From positions 57,057 through 121,056 of the forward strand of contig NZ_PYMJ01000015.1 of assembly GCF_003025615.1 (NCBI RefSeq): a DNA stretch of 64,000 bases. The letters run 5' to 3'. The stretch is from Photobacterium frigidiphilum (GTDB lineage: Bacteria > Pseudomonadota > Gammaproteobacteria > Enterobacterales > Vibrionaceae). The position numbers were made by a program, and so were the translations under genes. Below, piece by piece: positions 45,122 to 53,129 of the stretch. Positions within the stretch are counted from its first letter, which is position 1, and every line of letters begins with the position of its first letter. The notes beneath the pieces were generated by a model that had not been told where the DNA came from, made no database searches, and worked only from the letters and a program-made list of their open reading frames with translations.

Positions 45122-48100
45122 CTACTCATCTATACCCAACTGTTTTAAAAATAGACCTTCCAATTGTGATGAATCAATAGCGTTCATCGTTTTTAGTAAT
45201 GCTGGAATGTCGTCTTCAATATTTAGGTTTAAATTCACAGGTCTTCCATTTTGAAACTGAGGATTACGACCTTTAAATCGTGAACTTGCTTTTAATTTAC
45301 CTTCTTTAGAATAGTCTATATCAATAGCAAGCGCGTCGTAGTTATAATTTTTGAGAATCTTACTAACGACTAGTATGCTATTTTCTCCTGCTGCCTCTAC
45401 ATTTTTGTCGATACGTGAGCCTTCTAAGTAACGTAATACACCACCAGGGTATCGAGAGTGTAACTTACCGTTCGTTACAACAGGCAAACCGTCATGAATC
45501 GCCAATGGTATTTGGCCATCTAAAATACCCGTTAATTCTACTTCTTCGTGCTCGATGTGTGCCAAGGCTTGTTCAAGATGAAGGTTATGTATCACGATAG
45601 GGATATTTTCAATCGTAGTCAGGCTATTAATTGATACATTATGCGTACTAATATTGCCCCCGAAAACCTCTGCAAATACACGGTGTAACTGGTATTTTTC
45701 TTTTGCTGTGTCTAATTCAAATACCATAGAAACATTGCTGAATAGCACGCCTAAATGTACTAATTCGGCATGAATACTAATGGGGAACTTTGATTTAATA
45801 CCCTGAGGAGTAAATAATAGTGTGGTCGAAGAGTCGACATTCGCAAAATGAAATCCTCTATAGTAGCCCGACAAGCTATTTGCAAAGAGTGATATATCTC
45901 CAGAGGTAACCCCTTTATCGATAAGAACATTTGCCTGTAAGGCAACAGAGCCTTGGTTAAGATCGTAATCAATCGGTAAATGTGGCAAAAAGTGTTTTTT
46001 CAAAGAGTTAGTTGATGAAAAGGAGACTTCATTACGGTGTAACTCTATTTGGGTTTTTTGACGTTTCAGATAAGAATTAACGGTAAAACGGGCTAAACGT
46101 GCCATTTTGTAATTAGTTAAATCACCAGTAATTATTAGCTTTTCAGGATTGAAAGAAAGGTTTCCCTGACTAGAAAAAGGGGGTAAACGCTGCTGATTCT
46201 GTTTCATGCTTATTGTTGTTTGATAATTACTTTGTAGTTTTAGTGGCTTATCAATAGGCTTGTTTAAACGAAATTCAGCGATGCTAAGCTCAAGCTTTCC
46301 ACTGTATTTTTGAGTGGGGATCGGTGTGTTTTTAGTCTCAATCTGTTGGTGTTTTTTCTCTGAAATAGGGGCGTTATTAATAATTTTTTCTGCATATAAA
46401 CTCGCAGAAAAAGAGGCATCTGTTGGTTTGGCTTGGGTTAATGTTAAGCCACTCACTGTGTTGTAATTGAGTAATAGACTATCAATGCTTAATTGGGCAT
46501 TAGAGGCCTCAGAAACCAGAAACTCAGGATGACCGGAATAGACTAATCGCTCGCTTGCTATTTGAGTATCAAGAAAAGAGATCGCAGTATTACTGCCTAA
46601 CTGCATATCGAGATTTGAACGTAGCGAAAATGTCTTTAAATGCAGATTTTCGATGGGAGATAAAAACGCTATTCTCGCTTTTACATCCCCCTTTATGTGA
46701 CATTGTAACGTGTGTTGTGGTGTCTTGCTTTCGCACGTTAATGCTTTGAATACATGTGTAATTTCTGATTGTGTCTTTTTGTTTTTTAAGCGTATTATTT
46801 CCGACTTATTGATTAAGGTTAATTTGAATTTTTCTTGATGGTATCGCGCGATTAAACGTAATTGCCCATCTGTTATGAGTTCGATATTGGCAACAGTTTG
46901 CATTGAAGTCTTCGTTTTTTTGAATGAATGCGGTTTATTTAATGTCGTGAAATTGTTGGAAAATAACCCTGCCACATATACAGCATAATGATTGAGTTCG
47001 ACGGGTAACGATTTTGGCATTGATATGTCGATCTGATACTTTGCATCGATTACTTTGTTATCAATCACCACGTTTTTCTCATCACTCTCCAATTGCTTTG
47101 CTGTAATAACAATAGGGTGAATGAGCTTCGCACTGGGGATATTGTTGAATTTGAATCGTTCGGTAATATCTTTGGTATTTTTAAAATCAGCAGTACAGGT
47201 TAGGTCTTTAGGTAATGGCTGGCTAAAGCGAATGTTTGCCTTACAGTTAAGTGAATTACCTTTAGGACCCGACATCAAGCCAGTAAAATACGCATCGTCT
47301 TGATTTAAATGTTTGATGTGTACGTTAAGGTTGTAAGGGTTAGGGGCGAGTGCTTTACCTTTTAGAGTGAACCTCGCCAGTTTAGATTTTTTTCCTGATT
47401 GTAGTGTGGGTGTTTCAAGCACGAGCTTGGCATCAAGAATCAGTTGTCCGTAAGTAAACTTCTTCACTTTTAGCTTTTTAAAGGGCAATTGGGCGAGGTT
47501 TGCAATGGTTTGCCCTAAATGAATGCTTTTGTTTTCGTTATCAGGTTGTTCGATAAAGCTAGGTAGTCGGGTAGGTTGATCGAGTAAGGCCGTGTCTGCA
47601 TGTAACATCATGGTTTTTGTTGGGCGGTTGATATCCATTTCTAGCGATGCATTGGTAACGTGCTGTTTAAATCCTTCGTTAATGGTTTTCCACCTTGGTT
47701 CAATTTTAGCGATGTGAATCGATAACGGTGTACTGTTAGGACGCCAAGCAATTGAAAAGTTAGATTTACTAAATTGCAGTGGATAATGTGGTGATGTTTT
47801 TAGGTTAGGAAAAAAGAGTGAAAAGTCCCCTTGCTGAATCATTCCACTGATCGTGAAGTCTGGTTGTGTCGCTAGCACTAAATCCACATTGTTAACGGCT
47901 TGCTTTGCTCTAAGCTCTGTACCGTCAGAATGAAATGCAGCAGTTGTGATACGTCTAGCATGGGCGCTGAATATATAGGGGGAAGATAAATCGGTAAAGT
48001 TGAGTGAGGTGTCGAATAAGTGAATGTATTGCAGACGTATCCCTTGCTTATTTAGCGTACCCTCTAGCTCTGTGGGTAACCGGATGTCTGTCTTTTCTGC

Positions 48101-48418
48101 AAATAAACGCCACGAGGCGGCAGATATAGCACTTTCATTATCAATAAATCGCCCGACAGAAATATTGGTGAACCTTAATCGATATTGGCTTATCACCACA
48201 GAGATCTTCTCTATCATTAAACCATTATTAAAGTTTACGCCTGAAATTGAGATGATCTCTATCCCTTTAGTGGCTAGCCAAGGTGGAATAAAAATACTGG
48301 GCAGCAAAAGACTGATTAATAAAAACAGCAGAATGAAGCGTAGGTAACGCTTTTTGTGAGTTCTTGATGGTGTTGAACTCGTTGTTTTTAATGGAACGTC
48401 AGATTCGGTTTGTGTCAT
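45122..48418 (-). CDS. ydbH: YdbH, AsmA-like intermembrane phospholipid transport protein
   Basis: YdbH is one of three AsmA-like bridge proteins (with TamB and YhdP) that move phospholipids to the outer membrane. The 1,098-residue protein has an N-terminal membrane anchor at about 25-47 (RFILLFLLISLLLPSIFIPP) and a long beta-rich periplasmic body. The C-terminal part (VFGGNISTHNVSINSLTTIE, LTGILDGQIPLAIHDGLPVV and LHSRYPGGVLRYLEG) is the conserved DctA-YdbH domain. It is longer than the roughly 880 residues of the Escherichia coli protein; the extra length is in the less conserved middle. It heads the ynbE-ydbL operon. Confidence 0.92.
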   Translation of the reverse strand: MTQTESDVPLKTTSSTPSRTHKKRYLRFILLFLLISLLLPSIFIPPWLATKGIEIISISGVNFNNGLMIEKISVVISQYRLRFTNISVGRFIDNESAISAASWRLFAEKTDIRLPTELEGTLNKQGIRLQYIHLFDTSLNFTDLSSPYIFSAHARRITTAAFHSDGTELRAKQAVNNVDLVLATQPDFTISGMIQQGDFSLFFPNLKTSPHYPLQFSKSNFSIAWRPNSTPLSIHIAKIEPRWKTINEGFKQHVTNASLEMDINRPTKTMMLHADTALLDQPTRLPSFIEQPDNENKSIHLGQTIANLAQLPFKKLKVKKFTYGQLILDAKLVLETPTLQSGKKSKLARFTLKGKALAPNPYNLNVHIKHLNQDDAYFTGLMSGPKGNSLNCKANIRFSQPLPKDLTCTADFKNTKDITERFKFNNIPSAKLIHPIVITAKQLESDEKNVVIDNKVIDAKYQIDISMPKSLPVELNHYAVYVAGLFSNNFTTLNKPHSFKKTKTSMQTVANIELITDGQLRLIARYHQEKFKLTLINKSEIIRLKNKKTQSEITHVFKALTCESKTPQHTLQCHIKGDVKARIAFLSPIENLHLKTFSLRSNLDMQLGSNTAISFLDTQIASERLVYSGHPEFLVSEASNAQLSIDSLLLNYNTVSGLTLTQAKPTDASFSASLYAEKIINNAPISEKKHQQIETKNTPIPTQKYSGKLELSIAEFRLNKPIDKPLKLQSNYQTTISMKQNQQRLPPFSSQGNLSFNPEKLIITGDLTNYKMARLARFTVNSYLKRQKTQIELHRNEVSFSSTNSLKKHFLPHLPIDYDLNQGSVALQANVLIDKGVTSGDISLFANSLSGYYRGFHFANVDSSTTLLFTPQGIKSKFPISIHAELVHLGVLFSNVSMVFELDTAKEKYQLHRVFAEVFGGNISTHNVSINSLTTIENIPIVIHNLHLEQALAHIEHEEVELTGILDGQIPLAIHDGLPVVTNGKLHSRYPGGVLRYLEGSRIDKNVEAAGENSILVVSKILKNYNYDALAIDIDYSKEGKLKASSRFKGRNPQFQNGRPVNLNLNIEDDIPALLKTMNAIDSSQLEGLFLKQLGIDE

Positions 48419-48708
48419 ATCCTTCAGTAATTACTTCACCCTATAAATGCGTTGTTTGGTGTTTTGCTGTATTCGTTTTGTTTTCTATGCACTTCCCAAT
48501 GAATTTGAATGTGTTATTACGGGACATAATTATTATCTGTATCAGGTAGATAGCTGTCTGATAAGGTCTTTTAAGCATAAACCGTGAAGCGTGTATTAGG
48601 CGGATTTTTTTCGTCTATATTATGAGAAAAATGTTTTGAGAAGAAATGTACATATTAAAGAGAGAAAACCAAGAATAGTGCTTGGGTGAGGTTTTATACC
48701 AATGAGTC

Positions 48709-48788
48709 GTACTATTTTCCACTGTCGGCATGTCGCCGAGGTGAGTGAGAGTTTTCTAGATGTAAATTCTGCTTTTCTCAAATAGTAC
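48709..48788. repeat. 80-bp element with 9-bp terminal inverted arms
   Basis: GTACTATTT (48709-48717) and AAATAGTAC (48780-48788) are perfect complements bounding a 62-base interior that contains GAGAGTTTTC and CTTTTCTC-like repeats. The size and ends resemble a small non-coding palindromic element, but no target duplication is obvious. Confidence 0.35.
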
Positions 48789-48950
48789 TGAAATAAAAGG
48801 TTTTTTTTATTGTTTTTTTTATCATTTATACCTGATAACAGATCTGTTACACACTCATAAAATAGAGGTAATAACTGGGTATTGGTTATTTTGTGGTTTT
48901 ATTCACTTTACGGGTTATTTTGAAGGGTTGCTAATTTTGTTTAAAACTGA

Positions 48951-48990
48951 GAAAAAAGGCTATCAGCGTTAAGAAATAACCTGATAGCAC
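48951..48990 (-). terminator. Leftward intrinsic terminator-like hairpin
   Basis: Read on the minus strand, GCTATCAG, a loop, CTGATAGCC and then TTTTTTC form a good terminator. No minus-strand gene ends here, so it would stop antisense transcription arising near the Nramp-like gene before it reaches ydbH, or end a small leftward RNA. Confidence 0.5.
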
Positions 48991-49037
48991 TAAAAAAATA
49001 TAAATAAAACAACTATAAAAATCATCAGGATGTGATT

Positions 49038-50315
49038 ATGCAAAATACCGCTTCAGCTTCAACTGGTTCAGTGCCGAGTAGCCGGTTAAAACAACTGATA
49101 CATTCCCTTGGTCCTGGCATTATGATGGCAACAGCTGCTGTTGGCGGCTCACACCTTGTTGCATCAACAAAAGCGGGGGCAATTTTTGGCTGGCAATTGG
49201 CGGGGCTAATTCTATTAGTTAACTTTTTTAAATACCCATTTTTTAGAGCTGGTGTTCAATATACGATGGGCACGGGTAATAGCCTTATTCAAGGATACAG
49301 TGAAATGGGGCGCGGTTACTTATGGTTATTCACTGGGCTTAACTTAATTTCAGGTATTGTGAATACGGCAGCCTTGCTGCTATTTAGTGCGAGCTTATTA
49401 GGATATTTTTTACCATTCGAATTACCGTTAACCACTTTAGCGGGTGTCGTGATGGTGGCATGTTTGGCTATTTTGTTTGCAGGGCATTATAAGGCGCTTG
49501 ATGCACTGTCGAAAACCATCATGGTTGTACTTGTTATAGCAACGGTAAGTGCGGTAATTGTGGCGGCAAGTAAGGGCAGTGTTGCACCTGCTGATTTTGA
49601 AGCTCCATCACCTTGGGCCATTGCCTCTATTGGTTTTCTTGTTGTGATGATGGGATGGATGCCTGCCCCAATTGAAATTTCATGTTTAACGTCTTTGTGG
49701 TTGAAGAGCCAACGTAAAGAACAAAATGTAACGGTAAAGTCGGCCCTGTTTGATTTTAATGTGGGCTACATTGGTACAGCATTATTGGCTATCGTATTTT
49801 TAGCCTTAGGGGCATTAGTATTAAACGGTAATGGTGCAGAGTTGAAAACATCAGGTATTGGGTTCTCGCATCAACTAGTGGGTATGTATGCCTCAACGAT
49901 TGGTGAGTGGTCTCGTTACCTTATTGCTGTTATCGCCTTCTTTTGTATCTTCGGTAGTACTATTACGGTAATCGATGGCTATTCACGTGCATTAGCAGAA
50001 GCCAATTTACTTATTCAGAAGAAAGAACTTGATCAGCGTCGTTACCACAATGCTTGGATGCTAATTGTTGGCGGCAGTGCAATGGGGATCTTATTGTTCT
50101 TCACATCGGCGCTTATGCCTATGTTAGATTTCGCAATGGTACTGGCATTCATGACCACACCAATCTTTGCTTTAGTTAACTATTTGCTGGTAACACGTAC
50201 TAAGCTACCTGAAGAGTTATCGATGAGCCGTTCGATGAAAGTGTTGTCTTGGGCTGGCTTAACGTATCTATTTGGCTTCCTTGCGATATTCATCTGGTGG
50301 AAGTGGTTAATGTAA
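49038..50315 (+). CDS. Nramp-like membrane transporter with altered metal-site motifs
   Basis: The 425-residue protein has about 11 helices and the general Nramp pattern: LGPGIMMATAAVGGSHLVAS opens the first helix, and GWMPAPIEISCLTSLW occupies the sixth. Canonical Nramp proteins have DPGN in helix 1 and a MPH/MAH-type metal-binding motif in helix 6; here these are AVGGS and MPAPIE. The usual Mn/Fe site is thus altered, so the substrate may be different (some divergent Nramp proteins carry Mg or other ions). The ATG at 49038 follows AGGA by seven bases and is preferred over GTG 49032. A terminator follows. Confidence 0.8.
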   Translation: MQNTASASTGSVPSSRLKQLIHSLGPGIMMATAAVGGSHLVASTKAGAIFGWQLAGLILLVNFFKYPFFRAGVQYTMGTGNSLIQGYSEMGRGYLWLFTGLNLISGIVNTAALLLFSASLLGYFLPFELPLTTLAGVVMVACLAILFAGHYKALDALSKTIMVVLVIATVSAVIVAASKGSVAPADFEAPSPWAIASIGFLVVMMGWMPAPIEISCLTSLWLKSQRKEQNVTVKSALFDFNVGYIGTALLAIVFLALGALVLNGNGAELKTSGIGFSHQLVGMYASTIGEWSRYLIAVIAFFCIFGSTITVIDGYSRALAEANLLIQKKELDQRRYHNAWMLIVGGSAMGILLFFTSALMPMLDFAMVLAFMTTPIFALVNYLLVTRTKLPEELSMSRSMKVLSWAGLTYLFGFLAIFIWWKWLM

Positions 50316-50363
50316 CCGCGATATCTTAAATAGTTATTTTATTCAAATAGATAACTGCTCAAA

Positions 50364-50396
50364 TAAAAAAGCCCTCAGATTGTGAGGGCTTTTTTG
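50364..50396. terminator. Bidirectional intrinsic terminator
   Basis: AAAAAAGCCCTCA and TGAGGGCTTTTTT form a perfect stem with a GATTG loop. It ends the Nramp-like gene, and its A-run side also serves the convergent gene ending at 50429. Confidence 0.93.
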
Positions 50397-50428
50397 TGCG
50401 ATAAATTTGTTTATACCACTCTGACGAT

Positions 50429-50743
50429 TTATCCAGCAAGAGAGGGGGCGCTTTCGTATTTGTCAAAAGATCGCACTGGCGATTGATGGTTAATTGCATG
50501 CATGGCTGAAAATAACGCATCTTTGAGTAAGTATTTATTGTCGGTATCAAGCGCATTGATTGCCGTGTTAAGAGATGCTTGTATATGTTCTATCGTGTGT
50601 TCTATCTCGAGTAAATCGGTTAGCGCCATTTCGCGAATATCATGAGATATTACATCATCACTGCTTTGGGTCGATATCTCTATGATTTGAGCAGTGTGTT
50701 GCTTTAACGATAAAATAGTATCTGTCAGAGATTTCGGTGTCAT
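50429..50743 (-). CDS. Small helical hypothetical protein
   Basis: The 104-residue product (start MTPKSLTDTILSLKQHTAQI) is acidic and almost entirely helical, with heptad-like stretches (LLEIEHTIEHIQASLNTAIN), and lacks a signal or membrane segment. I do not recognise a family. The ATG at 50743 follows AAGGA by nine bases; the frame extends upstream to 50869, but that extension reads as non-coding. It could be a small cytosolic regulator or structural helper. It ends close to a strong terminator. Confidence 0.6.
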   Translation of the reverse strand: MTPKSLTDTILSLKQHTAQIIEISTQSSDDVISHDIREMALTDLLEIEHTIEHIQASLNTAINALDTDNKYLLKDALFSAMHAINHQSPVRSFDKYESAPSLAG

Positions 50744-50990
50744 GCGTATTATCCTTAATATTTGCTTTGAATAGAGTCTACTTTTCGTTTGTAGAGGCAA
50801 TACTCTAACAACATTGGATAGATATTTTTTTATGTAGATCACACTCTTATAGAAATTCCGCTTATTCACTCTAATGACTAAATTATCGCTAAGGTTAGAA
50901 ATTTACCGAGGGTGACACTTGCGATTTTGAAATTATATTCACTTTATTGATTATTTGAATGCGGCTGGATACCTAATTTCAATGACAAGA

Positions 50991-51842
50991 TTAGTTTAAA
51001 TACCTTAACCAATTCCGAGAGATTGATTCATATTCATAAATGCAGGTATCTTCACGTTCTTGTCGTGATCCATCATCGATTTCTGATAGCAAACTTTTAT
51101 ATTCGTCAGGATCACTGCCATAAATTAAGCACAGCATATGAAAGTAACGTTGAATATCTAAACTATGTTCATCGATAAAATCGAGGTCATCGAATGTGTC
51201 TATGTCTTGATCTTCAAAAGCGAAGAGGTCAGCTGAACTGATTGCAATGTCAGCACCATTGTCGACATAGTTGAGTAGTATTATTGTTGCAAAATTATCG
51301 ACGGCATCTTCTTCTTTACCCAAGATAGGAATGTCTCTGTCTGCGATAAATGCATGGCCTAATTCATGAAGTAATGTATGCGCTAAAGTGTCGAGTGTCG
51401 CTTGAACTTCATCTATGCCTGTTTCTGCATAATGGTTTTGGGTAAAGCGTATCATCGCGTCATTGATGTATTGATAGGGAATCTGAATTTGGTGGATTTC
51501 AGGATCATAGAGAGGGCCATCCTTTGCACCGAAAACAATAGTGAGCTTGGGTGAAAATTGCACATGCTGGCGGCTTATGTCGCTTACCATCTTAATCGCA
51601 TCTGATTGCTTAATTAATTGCATGGCTTTTTTATCTTGCGCTAAATTGGGTTCTAGATATTGGTATGTAACGGTAGGAATAGATGTTATTGGCGTTGTCG
51701 AAGCTTGTTCGGAATTGGCATGCACTGAAAACGAACTGGCTAGCCACAGGATAACCGCAGGTTTAACACAAGAACGAATACACTGAGAAGAAAAGCTTAA
51801 TGCGATAGCTAAGGAGGATCTTATATACATAGTGGTTAGCAT
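50991..51842 (-). CDS. DUF4344-type exported metallopeptidase
   Basis: The 283-residue product has a hydrophobic signal after a longer-than-usual n-region (a cut near SVHAN-SE is likely). LAHTLLHELGHAFIADRDIP carries a HExxH-type zinc site, and GKEEDAVDNFATIILLN supplies acidic residues suited to a third ligand, as in DUF4344 metallopeptidases. These are thought to be gluzincin-like envelope proteases with unknown substrates. Four Cys lie outside the active site. It is divergent from a LysR gene at 52095. The start is uncertain: ATG 51842 has no clear ribosome site. Confidence 0.75.
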   Translation of the reverse strand: MLTTMYIRSSLAIALSFSSQCIRSCVKPAVILWLASSFSVHANSEQASTTPITSIPTVTYQYLEPNLAQDKKAMQLIKQSDAIKMVSDISRQHVQFSPKLTIVFGAKDGPLYDPEIHQIQIPYQYINDAMIRFTQNHYAETGIDEVQATLDTLAHTLLHELGHAFIADRDIPILGKEEDAVDNFATIILLNYVDNGADIAISSADLFAFEDQDIDTFDDLDFIDEHSLDIQRYFHMLCLIYGSDPDEYKSLLSEIDDGSRQEREDTCIYEYESISRNWLRYLN

Positions 51843-52094
51843 CCATGATGTAAAAAAACGAATAAGTATAGTCAGTTAACAAGAAAGTGTTGCTATGCTT
51901 GTTTGTCCTTCTGAAAGCGTTGACTTAAAAACCAGTGGCCTATAACGTGTAATATCAGTCTAGACAAGTACCTGACCATCCTTGTTGGTTAAAATCGCTT
52001 ATAACTGCGTGATAATTTTTATAATTATAATCACTAGTTACTATAAATTAATAGTGGCATATATACGCTAAACAATTCATAGATTGGAGATGTC

Positions 52095-52988
52095 GTGAAT
52101 AAATTACTATCTTTTGAAGCTTTGATCGTACTTGATGCGATAGATCGTCGGAAAAGCTTTGCTGCAGCCTCAGAAGAATTAGGCAGAGCACCATCTTCAT
52201 TAAGTTATCAAGTTCAAAAGCTTGAACAAGATCTGGATTTAGTTATTTTTGATCGTTCAGGACACCGAGCTGTTTTTACTAAAGCTGGGCAATTGTTGCT
52301 TGAACGTGGTCGGTTATTATTATTAGCTGCCGATGAAATGATTGCAGATGCCAGTGCACTCGCGCATGGATGGGAGCTTGATTTAACAATTGCTTATGAT
52401 GGGCTAGTGAGCGTAAATAGTATGCTACCGCTGGTGGCTGAATTGGGGAAAGAAAGCAAAACCCGTATTCGCTTTAAAGAAGAGATTCTTGCAGGTTGTT
52501 GGGAAGCATTAGCGCAAGATCGTGCCGATTTATTGATTGCACCGGCACCTACTGTTGCACCTCCTGAAGTGAAAATTCAACCGTTAGGTAAATTAGCGAC
52601 TCTGTGGGTTGCTCATCCTGATCATCCTATTCATAAACAAGAGAACCCGTTAGATCCTGCTGTTCGTAAACAATATCTTGCGATTGCGGTTGCTGACACC
52701 GCACGTAATATGCCACCTCTATCGCATAATATTCTAGAAGAACAAGCTCTTGTTACAGTCAGTACGATGAATGATAAGTTGGCGGCGTTAAAAACAGGTA
52801 TGGGAATTGGCACATTACCTATGTGTTATGCACAGTCGGCACTTGAAAGCGGTGAGCTGGAAGTGATTGGTGATGATCCTGTTTACGAGCTTGATATGGT
52901 GCTTGCATGGAATCGAAATCAAATGGGCAAAGCAAAAGTGTGGTGTATTAAAAAAATTGAAAAACTTTGGAAAAAACAGCTCAACTAG
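52095..52988 (+). CDS. LysR-family transcriptional regulator
   Basis: The 297-residue product has a winged HTH at about 5-65 (VLDAIDRRKSFAAASEELGR, SSLSYQVQKLEQDL) and a LysR effector domain. GTG at 52095 is the start, with GGAG five bases ahead. The HTH variant APSSLSYQVQKLE is typical of a group related to YhaJ/DsdC-like aromatic or stress regulators. It is divergent from the DUF4344 metallopeptidase gene, its possible target; the other neighbour, patZ, is convergent. Confidence 0.9.
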   Translation: MNKLLSFEALIVLDAIDRRKSFAAASEELGRAPSSLSYQVQKLEQDLDLVIFDRSGHRAVFTKAGQLLLERGRLLLLAADEMIADASALAHGWELDLTIAYDGLVSVNSMLPLVAELGKESKTRIRFKEEILAGCWEALAQDRADLLIAPAPTVAPPEVKIQPLGKLATLWVAHPDHPIHKQENPLDPAVRKQYLAIAVADTARNMPPLSHNILEEQALVTVSTMNDKLAALKTGMGIGTLPMCYAQSALESGELEVIGDDPVYELDMVLAWNRNQMGKAKVWCIKKIEKLWKKQLN

Positions 52989-53071
52989 TACTTAATTCAA
53001 CGCAGCGTCTTGATAATAGTTTACAGTGCTACAATCAGCGTTAGCATTATGCGGTTAATACCAAAGTAAGA

Positions 53072-53126
53072 AGGCGAGTTAATAACGGTGAGTCTTATTA
53101 TTAATGTTATTAACTCGCTTTTTTCA
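53072..53126 (+). terminator. Strong intrinsic terminator after the LysR gene
   Basis: AAGGCGAGTTAATAAC and GTTATTAACTCGCTTTTTT form a 13-bp or longer stem with a T-run, just before the end of the convergent patZ gene. Confidence 0.9.
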
Positions 53127-53129
53127 TCA

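Larger units (their letters stand above)
48419..49037. other. 619-bp divergent gap between ydbH and the Nramp-like gene
   Basis: No open frame of interest is seen. The gap contains a pair of 9-bp inverted arms at 48709-48717 and 48780-48788 (GTACTATTT and AAATAGTAC, 62 bases apart) enclosing a sequence with further small repeats, and a leftward hairpin at 48951-48990 (separate entries). Both genes' promoters must lie here but none stands out. Confidence 0.5.
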
